Positions 14,792-23,064 of a stretch of DNA of 26,984 nt are shown one piece after another. The notes beneath the pieces were generated by a model that did not search any database, had not been told where the DNA came from, and worked only from the letters and a program-made list of their open reading frames with translations. How positions within the stretch are numbered: position 1 is the first letter of the stretch; every line of letters begins with the position of its first letter. Source of the stretch: Bacillota bacterium (GTDB lineage Bacteria > Bacillota > Clostridia > Clostridiales > Clostridiaceae); contig JAEXLD010000021.1 in NCBI GenBank assembly GCA_023445445.1, positions 1 to 26,984 of the forward strand. The letters are read 5' to 3'. The position numbers and the translations under genes are program-made.

Positions 14792-16666
14792 ATGATAAAT
14801 GTAGCATTAGTAGGTAACCCTAATACAGGAAAAACCACAGTATTTAATGCACTAACAGGATCAAAACAATATGTTGGAAATTGGCCAGGAGTAACTATAG
14901 ATAAAAAATACGGATTCATAAATAAAGATATAAAAGTTGTAGACTTACCTGGTATTTATGCAATGGACACATATTCAAATGAAGAAAAGGTATCAAGAAC
15001 TTATTTAGAAAATGAAGAAGTTGATTTAATAATTAATGTTGTAGATGCTACAAACTTAGAAAGAAATTTATATCTTACAACACAATTAATGCAATTCAAT
15101 AAACCTATATTAGTTCTATTAAATATGATGGATATAGCGACTAAAAGAGGTCTTAATATAGATACAGAAATTCTAGGAGAAAAACTAGGGGTATCAATTT
15201 TATCAATATCAGCTAAAAATAAAAAGGGATTAGATAATATAGTTGAAGAAATAAATAAAGCAATAGAAGTTATTCCAAATTATAATATAAATTTTAATGA
15301 TGAGAATGAAGCTTATTCTTATATAGCAAATTTAATAAAAGGAGCTTCTAAAGGTGATGGAAAATCAAATTACATAGGAGAAAAAATAGACAAAGTAGTA
15401 TTAAACCCAATACTGGCATATCCAGTATTTTTAATTGCGCTTTTTATAATATTTAAATTCACCTTCAATTGGTTCGGACAACCCCTAGCAGATGCTTTAG
15501 ATGCTTTTGTAGCAGATAGATTTACACCAATTGTAGAAGGTTTGGTTTCAAATTCATCAGCATGGTTTCAATCACTAATAATTGATGGAATAGTAGCTGG
15601 AGTTGGAGGGGTTATAGTTTTCTTCCCAATAGTATTTTCGCTTTTCATAGGAATATCCTTCCTTGAGGATTGTGGATATATGTCAAGAATAGCCTTTCTT
15701 ATGGATAGAATAATGAGAAAAATTGGTTTATCTGGTAAAGCATTTATTCCAATGATAATGGGATTTGGATGTTCAGCACCAGCTATAATGGCAACAAGAA
15801 CTTTAGAAAGTGAAAAGGATAGAAAGATGACGGCATTATTAGCACCACTTGTAACTTGTGGAGCTAGATTACCAGTTTATGCTTTATTTGCATCAATATT
15901 TTTTGTATCCAACCAAGAACTTGTGGTAATGGGTCTATATTTATTAGGTATTGTAATAGCTATTTTAGTTGGATTATTATTTAAAAATACATTATTTAAA
16001 AAAGATGAACAACCATTTATATTAGAGCTTCCAGAATATAAATTGCCAAGCTTTAAGAATATAATTATTAATGCGTGGGATAAATCTAAGGGCTTTATAA
16101 TAAGGGCAGGAACACTAATATTTGCAGTATCAATAGTTGTTTGGTTCTTAACTTATTTTAATATGAATGGATATACAGAGGAAATAAATACTAGTTTCTT
16201 AGCAAAATTCGGAGGACTTTTATCACCAATATTTAAGCCATTAGGTTTTGGAGGCTGGGAAGCAGGAGTATCAATTCTTACTGGCCTTGCAGCAAAGGAA
16301 GTAATAATTGGAACAATGGAAATAGTATATGGAGATTTAGCAGTAGTTTTACCAACTATGTTTACTTCAATAACAGCATTAAGTTTCCTAGTATTTGTTT
16401 CATTATATACACCATGCTTTGCAGTAATTAGTGTTATGAAGAAGGAATATGGTAGTAAGATGATGTATATATCAGTTATATACCAATTTGTACTGGCTTG
16501 GGTTGTTGCATACTTATTTAAATTTATAGCAACTCTAATAACTGGTGGTATAACTCTTTCATATACTATACAATTTTTAATATTCTTAGGAATATTATCC
16601 TTAGGAATATTCCTTTTAGTTAAGTATTTTAATAAGGAAGAGGTTAAGGAAACAGTACATCAATAA
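14792..16666 (+). CDS. feoB: Ferrous iron transport protein B
   Basis: A 624-residue inner-membrane Fe(II) transporter. The N-terminal G domain has G1 GNPNTGKTT (8-16), a switch region with NWPGVTID, G3 DLPG (51-54), G4 NMMD (111-114) and the G5 segment SISAK. The membrane part starts near residue 205 and contains two Gate-type segments, including FLEDCGYMSRIAFLMDR, GFGCSAPAIMATRTLES and, in the second half, GWEAGVSILTGLAAKEVIIG, with several further helices to the C-terminus. It is on the short side of the family (often 650-780 residues) but no domain is missing. GTP binding gates iron transport under anoxic, reducing conditions. A GGAG site lies 7 nt before the ATG, and a terminator follows the gene. 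Confidence 0.96.
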   Translation: MINVALVGNPNTGKTTVFNALTGSKQYVGNWPGVTIDKKYGFINKDIKVVDLPGIYAMDTYSNEEKVSRTYLENEEVDLIINVVDATNLERNLYLTTQLMQFNKPILVLLNMMDIATKRGLNIDTEILGEKLGVSILSISAKNKKGLDNIVEEINKAIEVIPNYNINFNDENEAYSYIANLIKGASKGDGKSNYIGEKIDKVVLNPILAYPVFLIALFIIFKFTFNWFGQPLADALDAFVADRFTPIVEGLVSNSSAWFQSLIIDGIVAGVGGVIVFFPIVFSLFIGISFLEDCGYMSRIAFLMDRIMRKIGLSGKAFIPMIMGFGCSAPAIMATRTLESEKDRKMTALLAPLVTCGARLPVYALFASIFFVSNQELVVMGLYLLGIVIAILVGLLFKNTLFKKDEQPFILELPEYKLPSFKNIIINAWDKSKGFIIRAGTLIFAVSIVVWFLTYFNMNGYTEEINTSFLAKFGGLLSPIFKPLGFGGWEAGVSILTGLAAKEVIIGTMEIVYGDLAVVLPTMFTSITALSFLVFVSLYTPCFAVISVMKKEYGSKMMYISVIYQFVLAWVVAYLFKFIATLITGGITLSYTIQFLIFLGILSLGIFLLVKYFNKEEVKETVHQ

Positions 16667-16691
16667 ATTAATTTGAATTAGAAGTTCTTTT

Positions 16692-16717
16692 AAAACTCAG
16701 CTTTAGCTGAGTTTTTT
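16692..16717 (+). terminator. Rho-independent terminator of feoAB
   Basis: AAAACTCAGC and GCTGAGTTTT form a 10-bp stem with a 4-nt loop, ending in a run of six T. Confidence 0.9.
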
Positions 16718-16734
16718 ATTTATACAAAAAAAAT

Positions 16735-16793
16735 ATAAGTACAAGCATATATAAACTTTATAAGTACAAACATATATGTTTTAAACATATATG
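16735..16793. repeat. Direct repeats and a 23-bp palindrome beside the insertion sequence
   Basis: ATAAGTACAAGCATATAT at 16735-16752 recurs with one change at 16760-16777. The second copy runs into a perfect palindrome at 16771-16793: an 11-bp arm starting CATATATGTTT, one central T, then its complement. The block lies between the feoB terminator and the left inverted repeat of the insertion sequence. Confidence 0.7.
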
Positions 16794-16797
16794 ACTG

Positions 16798-18051
16798 TGT
16801 TTTAGAAAAATGTTGGTAATATGTTAAAGTAACATAAGTATGAGATAATTTCTATTTGTTATATTTTGTGGATTATAAATAAATTAATGTATTGAGCGAT
16901 CTTAATACTAAGTGGTATGAAGAAACATTAATTTATAACATGGAAAGTCCTTTATTCTAATATATGAAGATTCTTTTAAGAAGTTTTTAAATAAATCTAT
17001 TTGATTTAAAGAAAAAGTTTTATACTTATGACTAAATTCAAGAATGTGCCAATTTAAATAGTTTTCAAGATATTTAGTAGCTACTCCCCTAAACCTAAAT
17101 AACCATCTTCGAATATTTAATGAGAAACTATGAATAAACAAACATTTTTTTGGTAAAGAAGCATTTAATTCTTTTATATCTTTTAAACACACATTATTTT
17201 CTCTAGAAAGATCATTTGATTCCAATTCCTTAATGATAAGAGAAATTCTATTATTTTTAGCAGGTAGAATTTTTGAGTTATGTCTTCTAGTGTATATATC
17301 AAAATATCTATCATTGTAAGCTGATAAAATAGCATTTTTATCAATGTTATAAGAGAAATTACTACTTATAGAATTAAGAGAAATGCTATACCTGCTAATA
17401 ACCTTTGATAACAAAGTCTTACTACTATCCATTGCACAAGCTATAAAAACTTTTCCTCTTCTATAATTGTCAGCGTTTCTATCACCTTTGAAGTTTTCTA
17501 ACATCATAACTTTACTTACTTCAACATAGGTTTTCAAAATATTATAGTAATTTTTGTTTTGAGTAACAAGTATTTTATGGCGCCAGAAAAAAGAGGTAGC
17601 TAAATTTATCTTAAGAATAGCAGAGCACTCTCTAAGGGACTTTCCATTATTTAATAAAATAAAATATTTAATCCACAGATCAGCAGACTTTTTTGAATAA
17701 CTAAATAATGTTTTAGTTTTTTGAGAAAAAGTTTTTTTACATTTATAATTGGAACATTTATATCTTTGAAGTCCATTGTATTTGCCAAACTTTATAATTT
17801 TTTTACTACTACAATGAGGGCAACATATTATTTCTCGATTTTTTAACAAGTCAATAATTGCTAATTTACTATTATATTTGTTTACTAGATTTAATTTATT
17901 TTCCACTGGAGTATTATCAAATTCTTGCAATTCATTAAAATACATAATATTTATCCTTTCAATAAAATAATATAGATATTTCTTTTGAATTCTTGACAAA
18001 ATTAAATTGATTTATTCAAAGATTAGAGAATAACAACATTTTTCTAAAACA
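16798..18051 (-). mobile_element. IS1595-like insertion sequence, about 1.25 kb
   Basis: TGTTTTAGAAAAATGTTG at 16798-16815 is repeated, perfectly inverted, at 18034-18051. A single transposase-like gene on the minus strand fills most of the interval. Similarity may extend 5 nt further out on each side (GACTG against GCCTC), which would set the ends at 16793 and 18056. No target-site duplication is evident in either case, so the insertion is probably old or the flanks have changed. It separates feoAB from cydDC. Confidence 0.75.
16908..17945 (-). CDS. IS1595-type transposase, catalytic residues not recognisable
   Basis: A 345-residue protein. ATG 17945 is preceded on the minus strand by an AAAGGA site; a longer form from TTG 17999 has none. 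A zinc ribbon (Cys42-x2-Cys45 and Cys64-x4-Cys69, in CPHCSSKKIIKFGKYNGLQR) is followed by a helix-turn-helix-like region (SLRECSAILKINLATSFFWR) and an ISXO2-like core ending RFRGVATKYLENYLNW. From my memory of the family, the catalytic motifs should read EADET, CTDSH and NNYHSRLKRW. The aligned positions here read EVSKV (Ser144), LSAYND and SFSLNIRRW, so the acidic residues appear to be lost although the frame is open throughout. It may be inactive, mobilised in trans or domesticated. Confidence 0.75.
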   Translation of the reverse strand: MYFNELQEFDNTPVENKLNLVNKYNSKLAIIDLLKNREIICCPHCSSKKIIKFGKYNGLQRYKCSNYKCKKTFSQKTKTLFSYSKKSADLWIKYFILLNNGKSLRECSAILKINLATSFFWRHKILVTQNKNYYNILKTYVEVSKVMMLENFKGDRNADNYRRGKVFIACAMDSSKTLLSKVISRYSISLNSISSNFSYNIDKNAILSAYNDRYFDIYTRRHNSKILPAKNNRISLIIKELESNDLSRENNVCLKDIKELNASLPKKCLFIHSFSLNIRRWLFRFRGVATKYLENYLNWHILEFSHKYKTFSLNQIDLFKNFLKESSYIRIKDFPCYKLMFLHTT

Positions 18052-18207
18052 GAGGCTGATAGTCTTGAAGATATGTATAAGTAAGTTAAAGATAATAAGA
18101 AAAGTATTTTAAATCATTGTATATAGAAATTAAAATCAATAAAAAATTAGTAATAACATATATAGTTAAATTTTTTGTTAATAATTTAATTTATTTAATT
18201 TAATATA

Positions 18208-18236
18208 TTGAAATGGATTATCAATTAATGTATACT
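18208..18236 (+). promoter_or_regulatory. cydDC promoter with overlapping Fur-like site
   Basis: TTGAAA (18208-18213) and TATACT (18231-18236) are 17 nt apart. TGAAATGGATTATCA at 18209-18223, inside the promoter, matches the Fur 7-1-7 palindrome TGATAATNATTATCA at 11 of 14 defined positions, with one half-site perfect. The rest of 18052-18298 is AT-rich and shows only a half Rex-like TTGTTAA at 18175-18181. Confidence 0.55.
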
Positions 18237-18298
18237 ATCACTATCATTTATCAGATGAAAATTAATATCAATAGAAAATAGGCTGGGGGAATAAAATT

Positions 18299-20053
18299 AT
18301 GATGATTAATAAAAGGCTCATAAGTTTATGTAGTCAATCAAAAAAATACATAGGACTTACAATACTTACAAATTGGATAGCAATTATATGTAACATTGTA
18401 ACCATTATACTAATTGGGGGATTTGTTAATAAGGTTTACATAGGGGGAGTAAGTCAGATAACTATAGAATCTATTTTAAAACCAGGAATAATAATTTTAT
18501 TACTTTTAATCACAAGATTTATTTCAAATATATTATATGCCAAGTTTTCTAATCTAGCTTCATCAGAAGCTAGAACTACTTTAAGAGAACTTGTATATAA
18601 GAAATTACTTAAATTAGGAACAGGATATAGTGGAGTTGAAAGTACTTCTTCAATAGTTCAAGTAATGGTAGAAGGCGTTGAACAATTAGAAATATACTTT
18701 GGTAAATATTTGCCACAGTTCTTTTATTCTTTATTAGTACCAATTACTTTATTTGCATTTATGAGCTTTATATCATTTAAAGCAGCCTTAGTATTTATAC
18801 TTTGTGTGCCTCTTATTCCAGTATCAATAATAGCAATAATGAAAATTGCTAAAAGAATTTTAAAGGATTATTGGAAGAGTTATTCAGATTTAGGTGGAAG
18901 CTTTTTAGAAAATCTTCAAGGACTTACAACTTTAAAAGTTTTTGATATGGATGAAGAAAGACATGAAAAAATGAATATAGAAGCAGAGAAGTTTAGAAAA
19001 ATAACTATGAAGGTTCTAAGTATGCAGCTAAATTCTATTACAATAATGGATTTAGTTGCTTTTGGTGGGGCAGCGGCAGGAACAATAGTAGCGTTAATTC
19101 AATTTAGAAACGGAGAGTTATTACCGGGAAGCTTGCTTATAATAATACTTTTAGCTTCAGAATTCTTTATACCTTTAAGACTTTTAGGCTCTTACTTCCA
19201 TATAGCAATGAATGGAATGGCTGCTTCAGATAGAATATTTGGTATTTTAGATGCTGAAGAAAGAGAAAAAGATATTGATAATAATGTAAAAGAAATTAAA
19301 GAAGATATAAATGTAAAACTTAAGGATGTTACCTTTAGTTATGATGGAGAGAGAAAGGTATTAAAGAATATTAATATGGATATTACACCACAGGGAATAG
19401 TAGCAATAGTAGGGGAAAGTGGTTCAGGTAAAAGTACTATAGCTTCAGTAATTTTAAATAACTATAAGGTTAATAAGGGACAAGTTTTATTAAATTCTTT
19501 TGATATTGAAAAGCTTAATACTAATCTTATATATGAAAATATAGGATTGATTTCAACAAATAGTTATATCTTTAATGGAAGTATATTAGATAATCTTTTA
19601 GTAGGAAAGAATAATGCAACAAAAGAAGAAATAGAAATAGCCTTAAAAACAGCAAGATTATATGATTTTGTACAAGGACTTAAAGATAAGCTAAATACTA
19701 ATGTTGGTGAAGGTGGTAGTGCTTTATCTGGAGGACAAAAACAAAGATTAGCTTTAGCTAGAGCAATACTTGCAGATAGAAAGATGATAATATTTGATGA
19801 AGCTACTTCAAATATTGATGTTGAAAGTGAAGAAGCTATTTGGGAAGCTATATATGATCTTTCTAAAGATAAGACTATATTAGTAATATCTCATAGATTA
19901 GCTAATGTAAAAGAAGCTAAAAAGATATATGTTATGAATAAAGGAGAGCTTGTAGAAGAAGGAACTCATAATGAGTTAATGAATCTTAAGGGCTATTATA
20001 ATAACATGGTAAATAAGCAAAATGAATTAGAAGAAATTAGGGAGGTTTGCTAA
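18299..20053 (+). CDS. cydD: Thiol exporter ABC subunit CydD
   Basis: A 584-residue half-transporter. About six membrane helices (residues 15-310) precede an ABC ATPase with Walker A GESGSGKST (about 372-380), signature LSGGQKQR (about 475) and Walker B MIIFDEAT (about 496-503). In Escherichia coli CydDC exports glutathione and cysteine to the periplasm and is required to assemble cytochrome bd. The order D then C, two half-transporters with a one-base gap and the typical lengths favour CydDC over a generic multidrug pair, although family members are alike. No cydA or cydB is in view. The predicted promoter overlaps a Fur-like site. A GGGGGA site lies 8 nt before the ATG. Confidence 0.85.
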   Translation: MMINKRLISLCSQSKKYIGLTILTNWIAIICNIVTIILIGGFVNKVYIGGVSQITIESILKPGIIILLLLITRFISNILYAKFSNLASSEARTTLRELVYKKLLKLGTGYSGVESTSSIVQVMVEGVEQLEIYFGKYLPQFFYSLLVPITLFAFMSFISFKAALVFILCVPLIPVSIIAIMKIAKRILKDYWKSYSDLGGSFLENLQGLTTLKVFDMDEERHEKMNIEAEKFRKITMKVLSMQLNSITIMDLVAFGGAAAGTIVALIQFRNGELLPGSLLIIILLASEFFIPLRLLGSYFHIAMNGMAASDRIFGILDAEEREKDIDNNVKEIKEDINVKLKDVTFSYDGERKVLKNINMDITPQGIVAIVGESGSGKSTIASVILNNYKVNKGQVLLNSFDIEKLNTNLIYENIGLISTNSYIFNGSILDNLLVGKNNATKEEIEIALKTARLYDFVQGLKDKLNTNVGEGGSALSGGQKQRLALARAILADRKMIIFDEATSNIDVESEEAIWEAIYDLSKDKTILVISHRLANVKEAKKIYVMNKGELVEEGTHNELMNLKGYYNNMVNKQNELEEIREVC

Positions 20054-20054
20054 T

Positions 20055-21719
20055 ATGAAAAGAAGATCAGGCTTCCAAATAATGAAGAGATTAATAGTGG
20101 AACTGAAACCACTTGCACCTATAATGTTAATTACAATTGTTATGGGAGTATTAGGATTTCTAGCTGCCATTTCAATAGCAGCCTTTGGAGCAGTCGCACT
20201 TGGAGCTTTTATTGGAGATATTACATTTATTAGTTTTAAAGGTGCTTTAACAGTAATGGTTGTATGTGCCGTAGCAAGAGGATTTTTAAGATATGGTGAA
20301 CAATTATCAGGGCACTATATTGCATTTAAGATTTTATATATTTTAAGAGATAAGATATTCACAGTTTTAAGAAAGCTTGCACCAGCTAAATTAGAAGGTA
20401 AGGAAAAAGGAAACTTAATTGCTTTAATAACTTCAGATATTGAGCTTTTAGAAGTTTTTTATGCTCATACAATAGCACCAATATCTATAGCAATTATAAC
20501 AAATAGTATAATAGCAATAATATTATCATTAATTAATCCTATTTTTGGAGTTATAGCTGCAGCATTTTATCTAATTGTGGGATTTGTAATACCTTATGTT
20601 TCTTCTAGCTTTGCAAAGGAAGCAGGAGTAAAATATAGAAATATCTTTGGAGAAAGTAATAACTATGTTTTAGATTCATTAAGAGGATTAAAGGAAGTCC
20701 TATTATATAAAAATGGAGAAGAGAGACTAAAGAATATTAATAAGAATTCTATAAGACTTAACAAAAGCCTAGATAAGATAAAGGAACATGAAGGAATTAT
20801 TAGAGCTACAACTGATATTACAATAATGATAGCAATTTTAACTTTTGTAGTATTAGGAATGAGTAAGTTTTTAGCAGGAGAAATTACATTTACAGCTGCT
20901 ATAGTTGCCATAGTAGTAGTAGCTTCTTCCTTTGGACCAGTAGTTGCTTTAAGTAATCTTTCAAATACATTATTACAAACTTTTGCATGTGCAGAAAGAA
21001 TATTTGAATTAATAGATGAAGTGCCACATGTAGAAGAGGTAGTAGGTAAAAATAATATAGTTTGCAATGAGATAGCTTATAACGATGTAACCTTCACTTA
21101 TCCAACAAGAAAAGAAAAAATATTTAAGAATACTAGCTTAAATATTAAAAAAGGTGAGAAAATAGCCCTAATAGGAGAAAGTGGAATAGGTAAGAGTACA
21201 TTTATTAAACTAATAATGAGATTTTGGGACGTTAATTCAGGGGATATTAAATTAGACGATATAGATATTAAAGAGGTAAATACTAAATCCTTAAGAAATT
21301 CACAAAGACTAGTAAGCCAGGAAACTTATTTATTTAATGAATCAATAAGGGATAATATAAAGATAGGTAATAAGTATGCCAGTGAAGAAAAGGTTATAGA
21401 AGCATCTAAAAAAGCATCTATCCATGACTTTATATTAACTCTTCCTAAAGGATATGACACTAAAGTTGGGGAACTTGGTGGAAATCTTTCTTCAGGGGAG
21501 AAGCAAAGAATTGGACTAGCTAGAGCATTTTTAAAGGATAGTGATGTTCTTATTTTAGATGAGCCTACAAGTAATTTAGATGCTTTAAATGAAGGAGAAA
21601 TCTTAAAGTCAATAAATGAAAATTGTAAGGATAAGACTATAATTCTTATTTCACATAGAAAGTCTACAACTGCAATATGTGATAAAGTTTATAAATTAGA
21701 AAATAAGAAAATAGTATAA
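20055..21719 (+). CDS. cydC: Thiol exporter ABC subunit CydC
   Basis: A 554-residue partner of CydD, beginning one nucleotide after its stop codon. Membrane helices fill residues 20-300 (LAAISIAAFGAVALGAFIGD and later segments). The ATPase domain has Walker A GESGIGKST (about 373-381), a signature that reads LSSGEKQRI instead of LSGGQ, and Walker B VLILDEPTSNLD (about 497). The variant signature is common in CydC proteins. The pair forms a heterodimer in the cytoplasmic membrane that exports low-molecular-weight thiols and so sets redox poise outside the membrane. A GGGAGG site lies within the end of cydD. A weak terminator follows, then the Fur-controlled ygbA-like gene. Confidence 0.85.
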   Translation: MKRRSGFQIMKRLIVELKPLAPIMLITIVMGVLGFLAAISIAAFGAVALGAFIGDITFISFKGALTVMVVCAVARGFLRYGEQLSGHYIAFKILYILRDKIFTVLRKLAPAKLEGKEKGNLIALITSDIELLEVFYAHTIAPISIAIITNSIIAIILSLINPIFGVIAAAFYLIVGFVIPYVSSSFAKEAGVKYRNIFGESNNYVLDSLRGLKEVLLYKNGEERLKNINKNSIRLNKSLDKIKEHEGIIRATTDITIMIAILTFVVLGMSKFLAGEITFTAAIVAIVVVASSFGPVVALSNLSNTLLQTFACAERIFELIDEVPHVEEVVGKNNIVCNEIAYNDVTFTYPTRKEKIFKNTSLNIKKGEKIALIGESGIGKSTFIKLIMRFWDVNSGDIKLDDIDIKEVNTKSLRNSQRLVSQETYLFNESIRDNIKIGNKYASEEKVIEASKKASIHDFILTLPKGYDTKVGELGGNLSSGEKQRIGLARAFLKDSDVLILDEPTSNLDALNEGEILKSINENCKDKTIILISHRKSTTAICDKVYKLENKKIV

Positions 21720-21723
21720 GAAA

Positions 21724-21752
21724 ATAAAGGGGATGAAAAATCCTCTTTATTT
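21724..21752 (+). terminator. Possible terminator after cydC
   Basis: ATAAAGGGGA and TCCTCTTTAT form a 10-bp stem with one G-U pair and a 7-nt loop. The following tail, TTA and then G, is poor, so read-through is likely. Confidence 0.5.
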
Positions 21753-21763
21753 AGGAAATTAAA

Positions 21764-21778
21764 TGATAATGATTATCA
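21764..21778 (+). promoter_or_regulatory. Perfect Fur box
   Basis: TGATAATGATTATCA matches the 7-1-7 Fur consensus TGATAATNATTATCA at every position. It ends 20 nt before the start codon of the ygbA-like gene and would block its promoter or initiation when Fur is loaded with iron. Confidence 0.85.
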
Positions 21779-21798
21779 AAATCTGGGGAGGTTTTAAT

Positions 21799-22089
21799 AT
21801 GACTAAAATAGATAGGGAAAAAAGAACTATAGAAATTATGATAAGGATTTATTGTAAGAGAAAGCATAAGAATAAGGATTTGTGTGAAGAGTGCAATGAA
21901 CTATTAGAGTATGCACACAAAAGACTAAGCTTTTGCAAGTTTGGAGAGGAAAAAACTACTTGTGGAAAGTGTCCAATACATTGCTATAAAAAAGACATGA
22001 GAGAAAAAGTTAAGAAGGTTATGAGATTTTCGGGGCCAAGATTACTTATATATAAGCCAATAGAGTTATTTAGACATATGACTTATTAA
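21799..22089 (+). CDS. YgbA-type protein (nitrous oxide-stimulated promoter family)
   Basis: A 96-residue cysteine-rich protein of the family named after the nitrous oxide-stimulated promoter gene (PF11756). REKRTIEIMIRIYCKRKH, LCEECNELLEYAHKRLSFC and CGKCPIHCYKKDMREKVKKV are the conserved blocks. Seven Cys (19, 29, 32, 46, 55, 58, 62) could bind a metal or iron-sulfur cluster. E. coli ygbA belongs to the NO-responsive NsrR regulon; its biochemical role is not settled. ATG 21799 follows GGGGAGG closely. An upstream in-frame ATG at 21763 lies inside the Fur box and is rejected. The perfect Fur box indicates control by iron in this organism. The gene follows cydC in the same direction. Confidence 0.85.
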   Translation: MTKIDREKRTIEIMIRIYCKRKHKNKDLCEECNELLEYAHKRLSFCKFGEEKTTCGKCPIHCYKKDMREKVKKVMRFSGPRLLIYKPIELFRHMTY

Positions 22090-22160
22090 TACTAGAAATG
22101 ATTTCAATAATATGTGGAGAAAATTAGTAAAAATAATTTTGAATAAAAAGGAGATTTAAA

Positions 22161-22565
22161 ATGAAATCTATAAAAAAATATTTGTACATAACAATAGGTC
22201 TTATTTCAGTAATTTTAGGTACTATTGGTGTTATTCTTCCTATATTACCAACTACCCCATTCTTACTTTTAGCTTCATTTTGTTTTGCAAGAGGATCTGA
22301 AAGGTTTAATAATTGGTTTATTAATACAAAGCTATATAAGAAGCATTTAGATTCCTTTGTTAGAGAAAGATCAATGACACTAAAAGAAAAGGTATGTCTT
22401 TTAGCTTTTGCAGACTTTATGTTAGCATTTCCATTAATTTTAATAGATAGTTTATTTGTGAAGATGTTTATAGTATGTCTTATAATGTTTAAATTATATT
22501 ATTTTACCTTTAAGATAAAAACCATAAGAAAAGAAAAAAAATCAATTTTAAATCTAGAGGAATAG
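22161..22565 (+). CDS. DUF454 (YbaN-type) membrane protein
   Basis: A 134-residue inner-membrane protein of the YbaN/DUF454 family (PF04304). The signature is complete: an N-terminal helix with GLISVILGTIGVILPILPTT, then PFLLLASFCFARGSERF and a second and third helix (about 80-115). The C-terminus is basic and cytosolic. No biochemical function is established for the family. AAGGAG lies 8 nt before the ATG. It is in line with the ygbA-like gene, 71 nt away with no terminator between, so cotranscription under Fur control is possible. The gap that follows (22566-22737) holds a TATAAT (22680-22685) that may belong to a promoter of the next gene, and otherwise nothing convincing. Confidence 0.88.
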   Translation: MKSIKKYLYITIGLISVILGTIGVILPILPTTPFLLLASFCFARGSERFNNWFINTKLYKKHLDSFVRERSMTLKEKVCLLAFADFMLAFPLILIDSLFVKMFIVCLIMFKLYYFTFKIKTIRKEKKSILNLEE

Positions 22566-22737
22566 GTTTAGCATGAGAAAAGTTATATAGTTAGTACTAT
22601 AGGATTCTTTATATACTTATTTACAGCTATAGTAATATTAAAATAAATATATATATTGTGACTTTGTTACATTCAAAAAATTATAATTGGAATATACTTA
22701 TAGCATAAAAAAGAATTTATGAATCGGGGGAATTAAA

Positions 22738-22971
22738 ATGAATAATATAAAAGTATATACAACAAACACATGTCCATGGTGCACAAAGGTTAAGAACTAC
22801 TTAACAAGCAAAAATGTTAATTATGAAGAAGTAAACGTAGGATTAAATAGAGCTGCAGCTATAGAAATGGTAAATAAAAGTGGTCAAATGGGTGTACCGG
22901 TTATAGATATCAATGGTAGTATAGTAGTTGGATTTGATAAGATTAGAATAGATTCATTATTAAATTTATAA
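22738..22971 (+). CDS. Glutaredoxin-like thiol oxidoreductase
   Basis: A 77-residue minimal glutaredoxin/NrdH-type protein. The active site is TCPWC (Cys12, Cys15) directly after the first strand KVYTTN. The cis-proline sits in GQMGVPVIDI (Pro54), and GFDKIRID ends the fold. The size and sequence fit the YruB-like single-domain glutaredoxins of clostridia, which are thought to be reduced by thioredoxin reductase or small thiols and to reduce protein disulfides or, where present, persulfides. GGGGGAA precedes the ATG. A terminator follows. It sits in the middle of the redox and sulfur cluster. Confidence 0.92.
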   Translation: MNNIKVYTTNTCPWCTKVKNYLTSKNVNYEEVNVGLNRAAAIEMVNKSGQMGVPVIDINGSIVVGFDKIRIDSLLNL

Positions 22972-23014
22972 TTCACTGTATTAAATTATTTAATAAGTTG
23001 ATTATAGTAAGAAG

Positions 23015-23048
23015 TAAAGCTACAATTATAGTAGCTTTATTTTTTTTT
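23015..23048 (+). terminator. Rho-independent terminator between glutaredoxin and Crp/Fnr genes
   Basis: TAAAGCTAC and GTAGCTTTA form a 9-bp stem with a 7-nt loop followed by nine T. It ends only 17 nt before the next start codon. Confidence 0.85.
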
Positions 23049-23064
23049 GTTATAAGGGGGAAAA

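Noticed and set aside
18052..18064. Target-site duplication of the insertion sequence
   Set aside because: The bases flanking the two ends do not match for either choice of element boundary.
18175..18192. Rex-binding site upstream of cydD
   Set aside because: TTGTTAA matches one half, but the second half TTAATTT is poor, and the site lies well upstream of the predicted promoter.
22572..22643. Short hydrophobic stop-to-stop frame after the DUF454 gene
   Set aside because: It has no start codon or ribosome binding site and only about 23 codons, so it is more likely chance in AT-rich DNA.
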